Shown here: positions 43,312 through 49,801 of the stretch, piece after piece
How the letters are laid out: each line of letters begins with the position of its first letter
Position numbering within the stretch: position 1 is the stretch's first letter
Origin: Capnocytophaga catalasegens
GTDB taxonomy: Bacteria > Bacteroidota > Bacteroidia > Flavobacteriales > Flavobacteriaceae
Assembly: GCF_026005215.1 (NCBI RefSeq)
Contig: NZ_BPMA01000018.1
Coordinates: 124,864-174,664, forward strand
Reading direction: 5' to 3'
Length of the DNA stretch: 49,801 nt
Translations under genes and position numbers: made by a program
Notes under the pieces: model-generated
Databases searched by the model: none
What the model saw: the letters and a program-made list of their open reading frames with translations, nothing else
Told to the model about the DNA's origin: nothing

Positions 43312-43768
43312 AAAAAGCTAAAATGCTATTTTCAGGATGAAAATTAAAGTCTATTTTACCCCATCCTTCTAATGTAATTTGTCCCTTATCATTATTATCT
43401 CCTGTCTGTGAACTAAGTGAATATTGACTTGCTTCTACATTTCCTAATGGCCCGTCAGAGGCTGAGTGAGAATAGATACATACTTCAACTGTTTTATAAT
43501 TTGAAATATTTTGAGATTTAAAATACAGTAGATTTTTTGTTTTAATTATATTGTTAATCTCCCATAAATCCTCTATCTCTTCACAAAAGACAATACGTTT
43601 TCCTCCCAATTGTTCTATTTCTCTTTTTCTTGTAAAAGCTGCTGCTTTAAAAGAATTGTAGAAATCACTAACATAAAATATAAAATGAATTTTCACATAA
43701 TAATCCACCTCAAATTTAGCAACCATTACCTGCCCTGTACTTTTTAATGTCAATTTTATTCCACCCAT
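43301..43768 (-). CDS. probable T6SS-type effector, N-terminal fragment
   Basis: A 155-residue open frame six bases after the TssD-like gene. Its start (GGIKLTLKSTGQVMVAKFEV) matches the start of the GH19 effector (KLVVTFTLEETGQSMSAEL) in pattern, so both carry the same short N-terminal module. The body (VEVCIYSHSASDGPLGNVEA; KGQITLEGWGKIDFNF) is not a domain I can name. The frame ends AFYGL-stop, and the next frame resumes CRTYSF, which together suggests a single-base frameshift at about 43305-43312. Complete protein would be about 280 residues. Confidence 0.65.
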   Translation of the reverse strand: MGGIKLTLKSTGQVMVAKFEVDYYVKIHFIFYVSDFYNSFKAAAFTRKREIEQLGGKRIVFCEEIEDLWEINNIIKTKNLLYFKSQNISNYKTVEVCIYSHSASDGPLGNVEASQYSLSSQTGDNNDKGQITLEGWGKIDFNFHPENSILAFYGL

Positions 43769-43773
43769 AATAT

Positions 43774-44481
43774 TTAATTTTTAGGTTCAACTACTTTTAA
43801 AGGTATCTGTTCTTCTTCATCATTTTCAAAGATATAGCCTTTTAAAATATCGTTTTCTAAGCGTTTGCCTTTGTACTCAAAATCAATTTTTTCATCTGTT
43901 AAAACTAAATCGGCTTCTTCTCCTGAGAGGTTTCTGCCTTTAATTACTATATAAATTTCTTGACCTATTTTTCCTTTTTGTATTTTATCTCCTTTACTGT
44001 TAATATAATACATTTCAGTAATTTCAACAGTTAGTTTTTCCTCTTCTTCCTGTTTTTGTTTGGTATGCTCCACAGGATAATAATAAGGCTTTATAAAAAA
44101 TTCCTCGTTATAAACCAACATTTTGTCAGCCGAGAGTGTCATATTGATAATCAAACCTTTTTCGTGATGAAAAACACTTTCGTAAGCAATCGGTTTGGCT
44201 ATAAAATCATATTGTTGTATTTTTTTATCCAATCCCGAGCTGTCGTAAATCACAATTTTTCCCCGTTCATAGAATCCGCATTCTTGTGATTTTTCATCTT
44301 TCAATAGCATCCAATTTAAAAAAACTTCATCGCCTTGCTCTTGAACAAAACTAATATAAAGTTTTTCGCTTCCCAAAGTAAAAGACAAAGGCTTACCATC
44401 GAAAGCTGTATTTTTATGGTGTGACACGCTGAAAGAAAGCAACGTTCTTTCTCGTCCTAAAACATATATTGTTGTTTTCAT
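43774..44481 (-). CDS. TssD/Hcp-like tube protein with C-terminal extension
   Basis: A 235-residue protein. Residues 1-137 resemble the TssD (Hcp) tube protein of Bacteroidota T6SS subtype iii: TIYVLGRERTLLSFSVSHHK, DEVFLNWMLLKDEK, FYERGKIVIYDSSGLDKK, LIINMTLSADKMLVYNEEF. A Gln/Glu-rich linker (KQKQEEEEK) leads to an extension of about 85 residues (VEITEMYYINSKGDKIQKG; GRNLSGEEADLVLTDEKIDF; EPKN) of Ig-like beta character. Hcp with an extension is the known form of a cargo-specific carrier. First gene of a compact operon with effectors and lipoprotein. None of the T6SS sheath or baseplate genes is in the window. Family call moderate. Confidence 0.62.
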   Translation of the reverse strand: MKTTIYVLGRERTLLSFSVSHHKNTAFDGKPLSFTLGSEKLYISFVQEQGDEVFLNWMLLKDEKSQECGFYERGKIVIYDSSGLDKKIQQYDFIAKPIAYESVFHHEKGLIINMTLSADKMLVYNEEFFIKPYYYPVEHTKQKQEEEEKLTVEITEMYYINSKGDKIQKGKIGQEIYIVIKGRNLSGEEADLVLTDEKIDFEYKGKRLENDILKGYIFENDEEEQIPLKVVEPKN

Positions 44482-44504
44482 ATTTTTATTTTATTTTTTC
44501 TTGA

Positions 44505-44512
44505 CAAAGATA
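44505..44512 (-). promoter_or_regulatory. -7 element of the TssD-like operon
   Basis: Minus-strand TATCTTTG, full TAnnTTTG match, 23 bases before the ATG at 44481. No good -33 element was seen. Confidence 0.45.
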
Positions 44513-44560
44513 CTTATTTTTTTGGTTTGTATTCATTTTGAATTTATTTTGAATTCATTT

Positions 44561-45775
44561 TTATTCATACAACAAATATTTTTGACGAATATTTTTGAAT
44601 TTGTCCAAATCTTTTTGCCAAGACTTCCGGATTTCTTCTTCTGAAACATTATTTTCTATCTGATTTCTCAATGTAGCATTTCCTGCCAATTTGTTGAAAA
44701 AATTATTAAAGAAAGTCGTTTTAACTCCCGATGTTTGTTTATAAGCCTTGATAAGCCATGACAAGTTCAGTGCAGACAAATATGGGGTTTGTGATACATC
44801 TTCACCATAACAAACTTTTCCTTTGTAAAGAGGTTCTTTGGCTCCTTTATTAGACTGAGGAACAAATTGAAAATCGGTCTTGTGCAAATACGGTGAGCCA
44901 TATATCTGAAATTGTTTATCTGTTCCGCGCCCTACACTTACATTAGTCCCTTCAAAAAAACACAAACTTGGATACAAATTTACCGAAATATCATTGGGCA
45001 AATTCGGAGAAGGTCTTACAGGTAGGCTATACCGAGCTACATGTGTGTAATTTTCCAATGGTACAATCATCAACTGACATTGCACACCTCCTTTAAGCCA
45101 TTTTTCTCCGTTAATCATTCGAGCATATTCGCCTATGGTCATACCATACACCACTGGAACAGGATGCATACCAACAAAGCTTTCGTATGCTTGTTCAAGC
45201 ACGGCTCCGTCTATATAATGTCCGTTAGGATTGGGGCGATCAAGCACAATCAGTGGCTTATTATTTTCGGCACAGGCTTCCATTACGTAATGTAGTGTCG
45301 AGATATAGGTATAAAAACGTACGCCAACATCTTGTATATCAAATAAAACAATATCAATATCAGATAATTGCTGTTGCGTAGGTTTTTTGTTTTTGGCATA
45401 TAGCGAAATGATAGGCAGGTTTGTTTTTGTATCGCGCCCGTCTTTGATTATTTCTCCCGCATCGGCATCGCCACGAAATCCATGTTCGGGTGCAAATACC
45501 TTTATTATCTGAATATTCTGATGCAAAAGCGTATCTACAATATGGACAATAGGCTGATTGTTTTCAAGCAAAACTCCTGTATGATTGGTAACAACTCCTA
45601 CCTTCTTATTTAGTAATTGAGGTAAATACTCTTGTAAGCGATTTGCTCCTACAACTATTTGATTATTAACTATTTGTTCTGCAACATTTTCTTTAATTGT
45701 TACTTTTTGTGCCGAATTTTGACAAGAAATCAGTATAATCGCTAAAAAAAGTGTACTTTTGGACTTTCTAAACAT
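44561..45775 (-). CDS. namZ: exo-beta-N-acetylmuramidase NamZ (DUF1343) lipoprotein
   Basis: A 404-residue lipoprotein (MFRKSKSTLFLAIILISCQN, lipobox LISC, Cys18). Family DUF1343, of which NamZ of Tannerella and Bacillus releases MurNAc from the non-reducing ends of peptidoglycan fragments. Typical blocks: GKVGVVTNHTG-like KKVGVVTNHTGVLLENNQPI, FAPEHGFRGDADAGEIIKDG, LFDIQDVGVRFYTYISTLHY, LDRPNPNGHYIDGAVLE, PVVYGMTIGEYARMINGE and PSPNLPNDISVNLYPSLCFF EGTNVSVGRGTD. Complete. Presumably supports cell wall recycling. It is divergent from the permease gene with only six bases between start codons. Confidence 0.9.
   Translation of the reverse strand: MFRKSKSTLFLAIILISCQNSAQKVTIKENVAEQIVNNQIVVGANRLQEYLPQLLNKKVGVVTNHTGVLLENNQPIVHIVDTLLHQNIQIIKVFAPEHGFRGDADAGEIIKDGRDTKTNLPIISLYAKNKKPTQQQLSDIDIVLFDIQDVGVRFYTYISTLHYVMEACAENNKPLIVLDRPNPNGHYIDGAVLEQAYESFVGMHPVPVVYGMTIGEYARMINGEKWLKGGVQCQLMIVPLENYTHVARYSLPVRPSPNLPNDISVNLYPSLCFFEGTNVSVGRGTDKQFQIYGSPYLHKTDFQFVPQSNKGAKEPLYKGKVCYGEDVSQTPYLSALNLSWLIKAYKQTSGVKTTFFNNFFNKLAGNATLRNQIENNVSEEEIRKSWQKDLDKFKNIRQKYLLYE
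45754..45761 (+). promoter_or_regulatory. -7 element of the permease gene, inside namZ
   Basis: TACTTTTG on the plus strand, a full TAnnTTTG match within the first codons of namZ; start of the permease is 20 bases downstream. Confidence 0.45.
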
Positions 45776-45781
45776 TGTATT

Positions 45782-47080
45782 TTGAATTTTGAATTTTTTA
45801 TAGCCAAACGCATTATCTTCAATAAAGAAGACAAAAATACTATTTCTTCTCCAATTATCAAAATTGCAATTAGTGCCATTGCCTTGGGACTGATAATGAT
45901 GCTCATTGCCATTGCCACAGGAACAGGATTACAAAAGAAAATACAAGAGAAAATAGCTTCTCTTAACGGACATATCCAAATATATAATTACGATACTAAT
46001 AGATCTGATGTATCAGTAACCCCAATTGATTTATACCAAGATTTCTATCCGAAATGGGACACGATTTTCACTTTATCTGGAAAATTAGAACATACTAACA
46101 CGTTCAAAAATATTTTAAACTATCAACCACGAGTAACTCATATACAACCTGTTATAACCAAAGGAGGCATTATTCGTACGGAAAAAACTTTTGAAGGAAT
46201 TATTGCCAAAGGCGTAGGAAAAGATTACGATTGGCAATATATGAAAACTTATTTGACAACTGGTAGATTGCCTAATTACTCAACATCAGAAATTAGCAAC
46301 GAGATTCTTATTTCTGATTATTTGGCAAATCGATTAGCATTAAAAGTGGGCGATTCTTGTAATACATTATTCCTGCGTGAAGATGGAAGTTCAATTCCTA
46401 ATCAACGTAATTTTCATATTGTAGGAACATACAATTCTGGATTTCAGCAATTTGATGCAACATATATTATAACTGATATTCGACAACTTCAACGCATCAA
46501 TAAATGGAATGCAAATCAAATAGGTATGTTTGAAGTTTTTATCAATGATTTTGACCAAATGCAAGTTGTTGGCGATTTTATTTATGGGAATATTCATTCG
46601 ACACTCGACTCTCAAACAATTGCTCAAAAGTATCAAACTATCTTTGATTGGTTTCATACCTTTAATTTGAATATTATTATTATTATAGGTATTATGATTT
46701 TGGTCGGAGGTGTCAATATGATTACCGCTATTTTGGTGCTTATTTTGGAACGAACCCCGATGATTGGTATTCTCAAAGCATTAGGAACTACCAATTGGTC
46801 TATTCGGAAAATATTCTTGTACAATGCAGGTTATTTGATCGGTTTGGGACTTTTTTGGGGAAATATTATCGGACTTGGGTTATTATTTTTACAAAAATAT
46901 TTTTCTATCTTAAAACTTAATCCCAATATATATTACGTTTCAGAAGTGCCAATAAACATCAGTCCGTTACATATTATTTTACTTAATATCGGAATTTTTA
47001 CTTTATGTCTGCTAATGCTACTTATCCCGTCGTATATTATTACCAAAATTTCTCCTATCAAGGCAATTAAATTTGAATAA
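45782..47080 (+). CDS. LolC/LolE-like ABC permease (FtsX superfamily)
   Basis: A 432-residue inner-membrane permease of the FtsX/MacB type, likely the membrane part of a lipoprotein-release (Lol) ABC transporter. N-terminal FFIAKRIIF, first membrane helix ISAIALGLIMMLIAIATGTG, large periplasmic domain (about 55-280), then three helices: IIIIIGIMILVGGVNMITAI followed by LERTPMIGILKALGTT (the coupling motif), YLIGLGLFWGNIIGLGLLFL, and a last helix ending IKAIKFE. The start codon is TTG: no ATG exists upstream in frame and MNFEFFIAKR is the usual family start. The ATPase partner is not in the window. Confidence 0.88.
   Translation: MNFEFFIAKRIIFNKEDKNTISSPIIKIAISAIALGLIMMLIAIATGTGLQKKIQEKIASLNGHIQIYNYDTNRSDVSVTPIDLYQDFYPKWDTIFTLSGKLEHTNTFKNILNYQPRVTHIQPVITKGGIIRTEKTFEGIIAKGVGKDYDWQYMKTYLTTGRLPNYSTSEISNEILISDYLANRLALKVGDSCNTLFLREDGSSIPNQRNFHIVGTYNSGFQQFDATYIITDIRQLQRINKWNANQIGMFEVFINDFDQMQVVGDFIYGNIHSTLDSQTIAQKYQTIFDWFHTFNLNIIIIIGIMILVGGVNMITAILVLILERTPMIGILKALGTTNWSIRKIFLYNAGYLIGLGLFWGNIIGLGLLFLQKYFSILKLNPNIYYVSEVPINISPLHIILLNIGIFTLCLLMLLIPSYIITKISPIKAIKFE
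45832..45839 (-). promoter_or_regulatory. -7 element of namZ, inside the permease gene
   Basis: Minus-strand TATTTTTG, full TAnnTTTG match, 57 bases before the namZ ATG and within the permease coding sequence. Confidence 0.35.
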
Positions 47081-47097
47081 AAATCAATTGAAATAAC

Positions 47098-47126
47098 TTG
47101 TAATATTTATTTTTTTGCTATTTTTG
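47098..47126 (+). promoter_or_regulatory. promoter of prfA
   Basis: TTG (47098-47100), 18-base spacer, TATTTTTG (47119-47126), 26 bases before the ATG. Confidence 0.5.
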
Positions 47127-47152
47127 CAACCCAATCTATTTTTTAAGAGATT

Positions 47153-48226
47153 ATGTTAAGCAGATTAAATATTGTAAAACAGCGTTTTGACGAAATTTCG
47201 GACTTAATTATCCAACCTGATATAATTGCCGACCAAAAACGTTATGTACAACTAACCAAAGAATACAAAGATTTAAAAAGCCTAATGGATAAACGCGATG
47301 CGTATATCGTTGTTACGAGCAATATAGCCGAAGCGGAAGAAATAATCAGAGACGGAAACGATGCTGAAATGGTCGAAATGGCAAAACTTCAACTTGAAGA
47401 AAGCAAAGAAAAATTGCCTCAGCTTGAAGAAGAAATCAAGTTTTTGCTCATACCCAAAGACCCCGAAGATGTAAAAAATGCTGTTATGGAAATTCGTGCA
47501 GGAACAGGTGGAGATGAAGCCTCTATTTTCGCAGGAGACCTTTTTCGTATGTATTCCAAATATTGTCAAGATAAAGGTTGGAGTGTCTCGGTTGTTGATA
47601 TGAATGAAGGAACCTCTGGCGGATTTAAAGAAATTATCTTTGAAGTTAATGGCGAAGATGTATATGGAACGTTAAAATTTGAAGCAGGTGTACATCGTGT
47701 GCAACGTGTTCCACAGACCGAAACACAAGGACGTGTACATACATCGGCGGCAACCGTTATGGTGCTTCCAGAAGCCGAAGAATTTGATGTAGAACTGGAT
47801 ATGGCTGATGTTAAAATTATTCGAACCACTTCAACAGGTCCAGGCGGTCAATCGGTAAATACAACCTACTCTGCCATTCAATTACAACACCTTCCAACAG
47901 GAATTGAAGTTCGTTGTCAAGATGAAAAATCACAACATAAAAATCTTGATAAAGCTTTGAAAGTACTTCGTTCGAGACTTTATGAAATGGAACTTGCCAA
48001 AAAAATGGAAGCCGACTCTGAGCGAAGAAAAAGTATGGTTTCTAGCGGAGACAGAAGTGCCAAAATTCGTACATACAATTATCCTCAAGGACGTGTAACT
48101 GACCATCGTATCGGGCTGACACTTTATGATTTAGGTAACATTATCAATGGAGATATACAACGCCTTATTGACGAATTACAACTTGCTGAAAATACTGAAA
48201 AACTCAAAGAAGCAGATATTTTTTAA
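47153..48226 (+). CDS. prfA: peptide chain release factor 1
   Basis: A 357-residue class I release factor for UAA and UAG. Domain 1 ([20 protein letters not shown]), the region [40 protein letters not shown] with the PxT-type codon-recognition surroundings, and the peptidyl-transferase motif [20 protein letters not shown] (GGQ near residue 231). RF1 rather than RF2 because of the [15 protein letters not shown] block and the absence of a programmed frameshift. Complete. Confidence 0.95.
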   Translation: MLSRLNIVKQRFDEISDLIIQPDIIADQKRYVQLTKEYKDLKSLMDKRDAYIVVTSNIAEAEEIIRDGNDAEMVEMAKLQLEESKEKLPQLEEEIKFLLIPKDPEDVKNAVMEIRAGTGGDEASIFAGDLFRMYSKYCQDKGWSVSVVDMNEGTSGGFKEIIFEVNGEDVYGTLKFEAGVHRVQRVPQTETQGRVHTSAATVMVLPEAEEFDVELDMADVKIIRTTSTGPGGQSVNTTYSAIQLQHLPTGIEVRCQDEKSQHKNLDKALKVLRSRLYEMELAKKMEADSERRKSMVSSGDRSAKIRTYNYPQGRVTDHRIGLTLYDLGNIINGDIQRLIDELQLAENTEKLKEADIF

Positions 48227-48320
48227 TAAAAAATCTTATTTTTCTTGCAAAAAAATATAAAAATCAGCGCATAAATCATTTTTATTTTGTACTTTTACGC
48301 CGAAAATAACATTTTAATTT

Positions 48321-48812
48321 ATGAAAAGGATTATTACAACCATCTTCTGTGTAAGTTTTTTGATTGCGTGTCAAAATAATAAAAAACCTACTCTATCCAA
48401 AGAAGAACAAGAAACACAACTTGCAGAAGCTAAATTTGCTGAGATTGACCTCTCACAAGTTGATGTATATCCATCTTTCAGTCAATGCGCTGATACGCTT
48501 TCACAAGAAGATTTGAAAAAATGTTTTGAAACAAATCTTTCCAATTTGTACAAAGATGTACTCCAAAAACATCATTTTGCTATTGGAGAACCACTCAATG
48601 ATGTTGTTCAGGTGTTTTTAAAAATAGATAATCAAGGGCAAATTATCTTTGAACGTACCGAATGTTCTGATAATACACGTCTTTTACTCCCTAAGTTAGA
48701 TAGTCTTCTTGCTATTGAAACTCAATCATTTGAACCTATTATCCCTGCTCAAAAACAAGAGATTAACGTAAGTACACAATGCAAATTGCCTTTGGTTATC
48801 AATGTTCCATAA
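48321..48812 (+). CDS. lipoprotein with TonB C-domain-like fold, hypothetical
   Basis: A 163-residue lipoprotein (MKRIITTIFCVSFLIACQNN, lipobox LIAC, Cys17). It carries VDVYPSFSQCADTLSQEDLK KCFETNLSNL, a pattern seen in Bacteroidota energy-transducer-TonB-like domains with paired cysteines (Cys56-like and Cys68-like), then VVQVFLKIDNQGQIIFE. It lacks a membrane helix or Pro-rich linker, so it is not a full TonB. Monocistronic or with ruvC, which starts 15 bases after it. Confidence 0.72.
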   Translation: MKRIITTIFCVSFLIACQNNKKPTLSKEEQETQLAEAKFAEIDLSQVDVYPSFSQCADTLSQEDLKKCFETNLSNLYKDVLQKHHFAIGEPLNDVVQVFLKIDNQGQIIFERTECSDNTRLLLPKLDSLLAIETQSFEPIIPAQKQEINVSTQCKLPLVINVP

Positions 48813-48827
48813 TCTAAGTTTTTGGAC

Positions 48828-49376
48828 ATGACTGAAAAAATTATTTTGGGAATAGACCCAGGAACTACTATTATGGGCTTCGGTCTAATAAAAGTTGTTG
48901 GGAAACAAATGTTTTTCTTGCAAATGAACGAACTTCTACTTAGTAAATATGATAATCATTACCTAAAACTAAAAATAATTTTTGAACGAACCACTGAACT
49001 TATTGACACTTTTCACCCCGACGAATTGGCTCTTGAAGCGCCTTTTTTTGGTAAAAATGTTCAATCAATGTTAAAACTCGGAAGAGCGCAAGGAGTTGCT
49101 ATGGCTGCAGGACTGGCTCGGCAAATACCCATTACCGAATATGAACCTAAAAAAGTAAAGATGGCTATTACAGGAAATGGTAATGCTTCCAAAGAACAAG
49201 TAGCCAAAATGCTTCAACAACTCCTTGGTTTTTCAGATATTCCAAAAAATTTAGATGCCACTGACGGACTTGCTGTTGCTGTTTGCCATTTTCTAAACAA
49301 TGGAAAACCTCAAAAAGTTACTAATTATACTAGTTGGAATGCTTTTGTAAATCAGAATAAAGATAGAATAAAATAA
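48828..49376 (+). CDS. ruvC: Holliday junction resolvase RuvC
   Basis: A 182-residue resolvase that cuts four-way junctions in recombination repair. [18 protein letters not shown] gives the first catalytic Asp, [20 protein letters not shown] the Glu, and [17 protein letters not shown] the final acidic pair. [23 protein letters not shown] is also conserved. An in-frame TTG at 48822 is possible; I use ATG 48828. The short basic C-terminus ([10 protein letters not shown]) is usual in Bacteroidota. Confidence 0.95.
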   Translation: MTEKIILGIDPGTTIMGFGLIKVVGKQMFFLQMNELLLSKYDNHYLKLKIIFERTTELIDTFHPDELALEAPFFGKNVQSMLKLGRAQGVAMAAGLARQIPITEYEPKKVKMAITGNGNASKEQVAKMLQQLLGFSDIPKNLDATDGLAVAVCHFLNNGKPQKVTNYTSWNAFVNQNKDRIK

Positions 49377-49393
49377 ATATATTCATTATTATT

Positions 49394-49624
49394 CTATGAA
49401 ATATAAGTATTCACACTGACAACAATACCAAATCGGTTGTAAAGTAATTTTTTAAATTGCAAAGCTACTTTGTGATCAGTGAAAACCATCGCTTGAGTAA
49501 TACTTGTACTAAATACAAGCTCTCCGATAAGGTATTCAACTAAGTAAATACCTTCTTCGGTCATTAGCACATACTTAACATAATGAGTCTGTTTTTCTTT
49601 CACTCTATCAAAATTTCTGTGCAA
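49394..49624 (-). CDS. small hypothetical protein, 76 aa
   Basis: A 76-residue soluble protein (YVKYVLMTEEGIYLVEYLIG; FTDHKVALQFKKLLYNRFGI) with alpha-beta character and no recognised family. A minus-strand TATTTTTG (49629-49622) overlaps the ATG at 49624, so the real start may be further in (GTG at 49603 or ATG at 49564). Convergent with ruvC. It looks like a genuine small gene because its composition is protein-like rather than A/T-rich noise. Confidence 0.5.
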   Translation of the reverse strand: MHRNFDRVKEKQTHYVKYVLMTEEGIYLVEYLIGELVFSTSITQAMVFTDHKVALQFKKLLYNRFGIVVSVNTYIS

Positions 49625-49729
49625 AAATAATAACTATTTTTTATTTTTTATAAAAAAATTTTCTTTTTATCATTCTAATTTTTTCAAAAAGAAAATTAAA
49701 TTGTATATCCGTAATTAAAAATAATTTTG

Positions 49730-49737
49730 TATATTTG
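49730..49737 (+). promoter_or_regulatory. -7 element before the transposase fragment
   Basis: TATATTTG, full TAnnTTTG match, 17 bases before the ATG at 49755. Confidence 0.4.
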
Positions 49738-49754
49738 CCTCAAAATCAATAGTT

Positions 49755-49801
49755 ATGAATATTTTCAGTTTCATGGCACATTTCGGTACAGAAGCAGATT
49801 G
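49755..49801 (+). mobile_element. probable IS1595-type transposase, 5' end only
   Basis: The last 47 bases open a frame MNIFSFMAHFGTEAD. The start (MNI-x-x-F-x-x-x-F-x-x-E-x-x-C) is reminiscent of IS1595/ISXO2-like transposases, which begin this way before a zinc-binding region. Only 15-16 residues are visible, so this is a hypothesis. No terminal inverted repeat can be identified within the window. Confidence 0.4.

Overview
The window is an AT-rich chromosomal segment (roughly one third G+C by eye) of a Bacteroidota bacterium, most likely Flavobacteriales. Evidence: many genes are preceded by the Bacteroidota -7 element TAnnTTTG; lipoproteins, a TonB-dependent receptor with a carboxypeptidase-like N-domain, DUF349, DUF4294-like, PiT/porin pairs and LolC/E-like permeases follow flavobacterial patterns; Shine-Dalgarno sequences are largely absent. 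Genus cannot be settled from the sequence (a host-associated genus such as Capnocytophaga is only a guess). I see no rRNA, tRNA or CRISPR array.

Layout. 1-2.2 kb: the end of a 42-bp tandem repeat, then a GH110 alpha-galactosidase-like lipoprotein. 2.5-6 kb: a small conserved protein, a DUF4294-like secreted protein, a PiT phosphate transporter and an O/P-type porin. 6.2-9.7 kb: a YD-repeat-like secreted protein, a frameshifted Crp/Fnr regulator and a periplasmic asparaginase. 9.8-12.7 kb: trkA-trkH potassium uptake. 12.9-14.4 kb: dnaB. 14.5-18.8 kb: two outer-membrane barrel proteins and a REP-associated tyrosine transposase (RAYT) surrounded, and interrupted in frame, by its apparent REP hairpins. 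18.8-22.1 kb: ECF sigma factor, membrane anti-sigma-like protein and two secreted beta-repeat proteins. 22.2-23.8 kb: a small winged-helix protein and rpsF-rpsR-rplI. 24-28.7 kb: hypothetical secreted protein, DCC oxidoreductase, a 41-bp tandem array, a DUF6261-like protein, and a two-gene unit with a cytoplasmic trypsin-like protease/zinc-ribbon protein. 28.9-35.5 kb: SurA-like foldases, rsmE, a lipoprotein, a DUF349 protein and rdgB. 35.6-40 kb: lgt, a large 42-bp tandem array, a second YD-like protein and lpdA. 40-44.5 kb: a compact six-ORF cassette that looks like a type VI secretion (subtype iii) specialised Hcp/TssD with effectors and immunity proteins. 44.6-49.4 kb: namZ (DUF1343), a LolC/E-like permease, prfA, a lipoprotein, ruvC and a small protein; the right edge enters a probable IS1595-type transposase.

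Most genes are housekeeping. The accessory signals worth attention are (i) the TssD-effector-immunity cassette, where a C-terminal module of the TssD-like protein recurs on a membrane protein in the middle of the operon, suggesting stepwise cassette insertion; (ii) the RAYT gene with its own REP pair inside the ORF; (iii) three AT-rich tandem arrays of unrelated sequence but nearly the same 41-42 bp period, two of which carry a dyad in every unit; (iv) the intracellular trypsin-like protease with a YbjN-like domain next to a YbjN-like partner; and (v) two reading-frame breaks (Crp/Fnr regulator and T6SS-type effector). All functional names are from reading translated sequences by eye; no database search was run.
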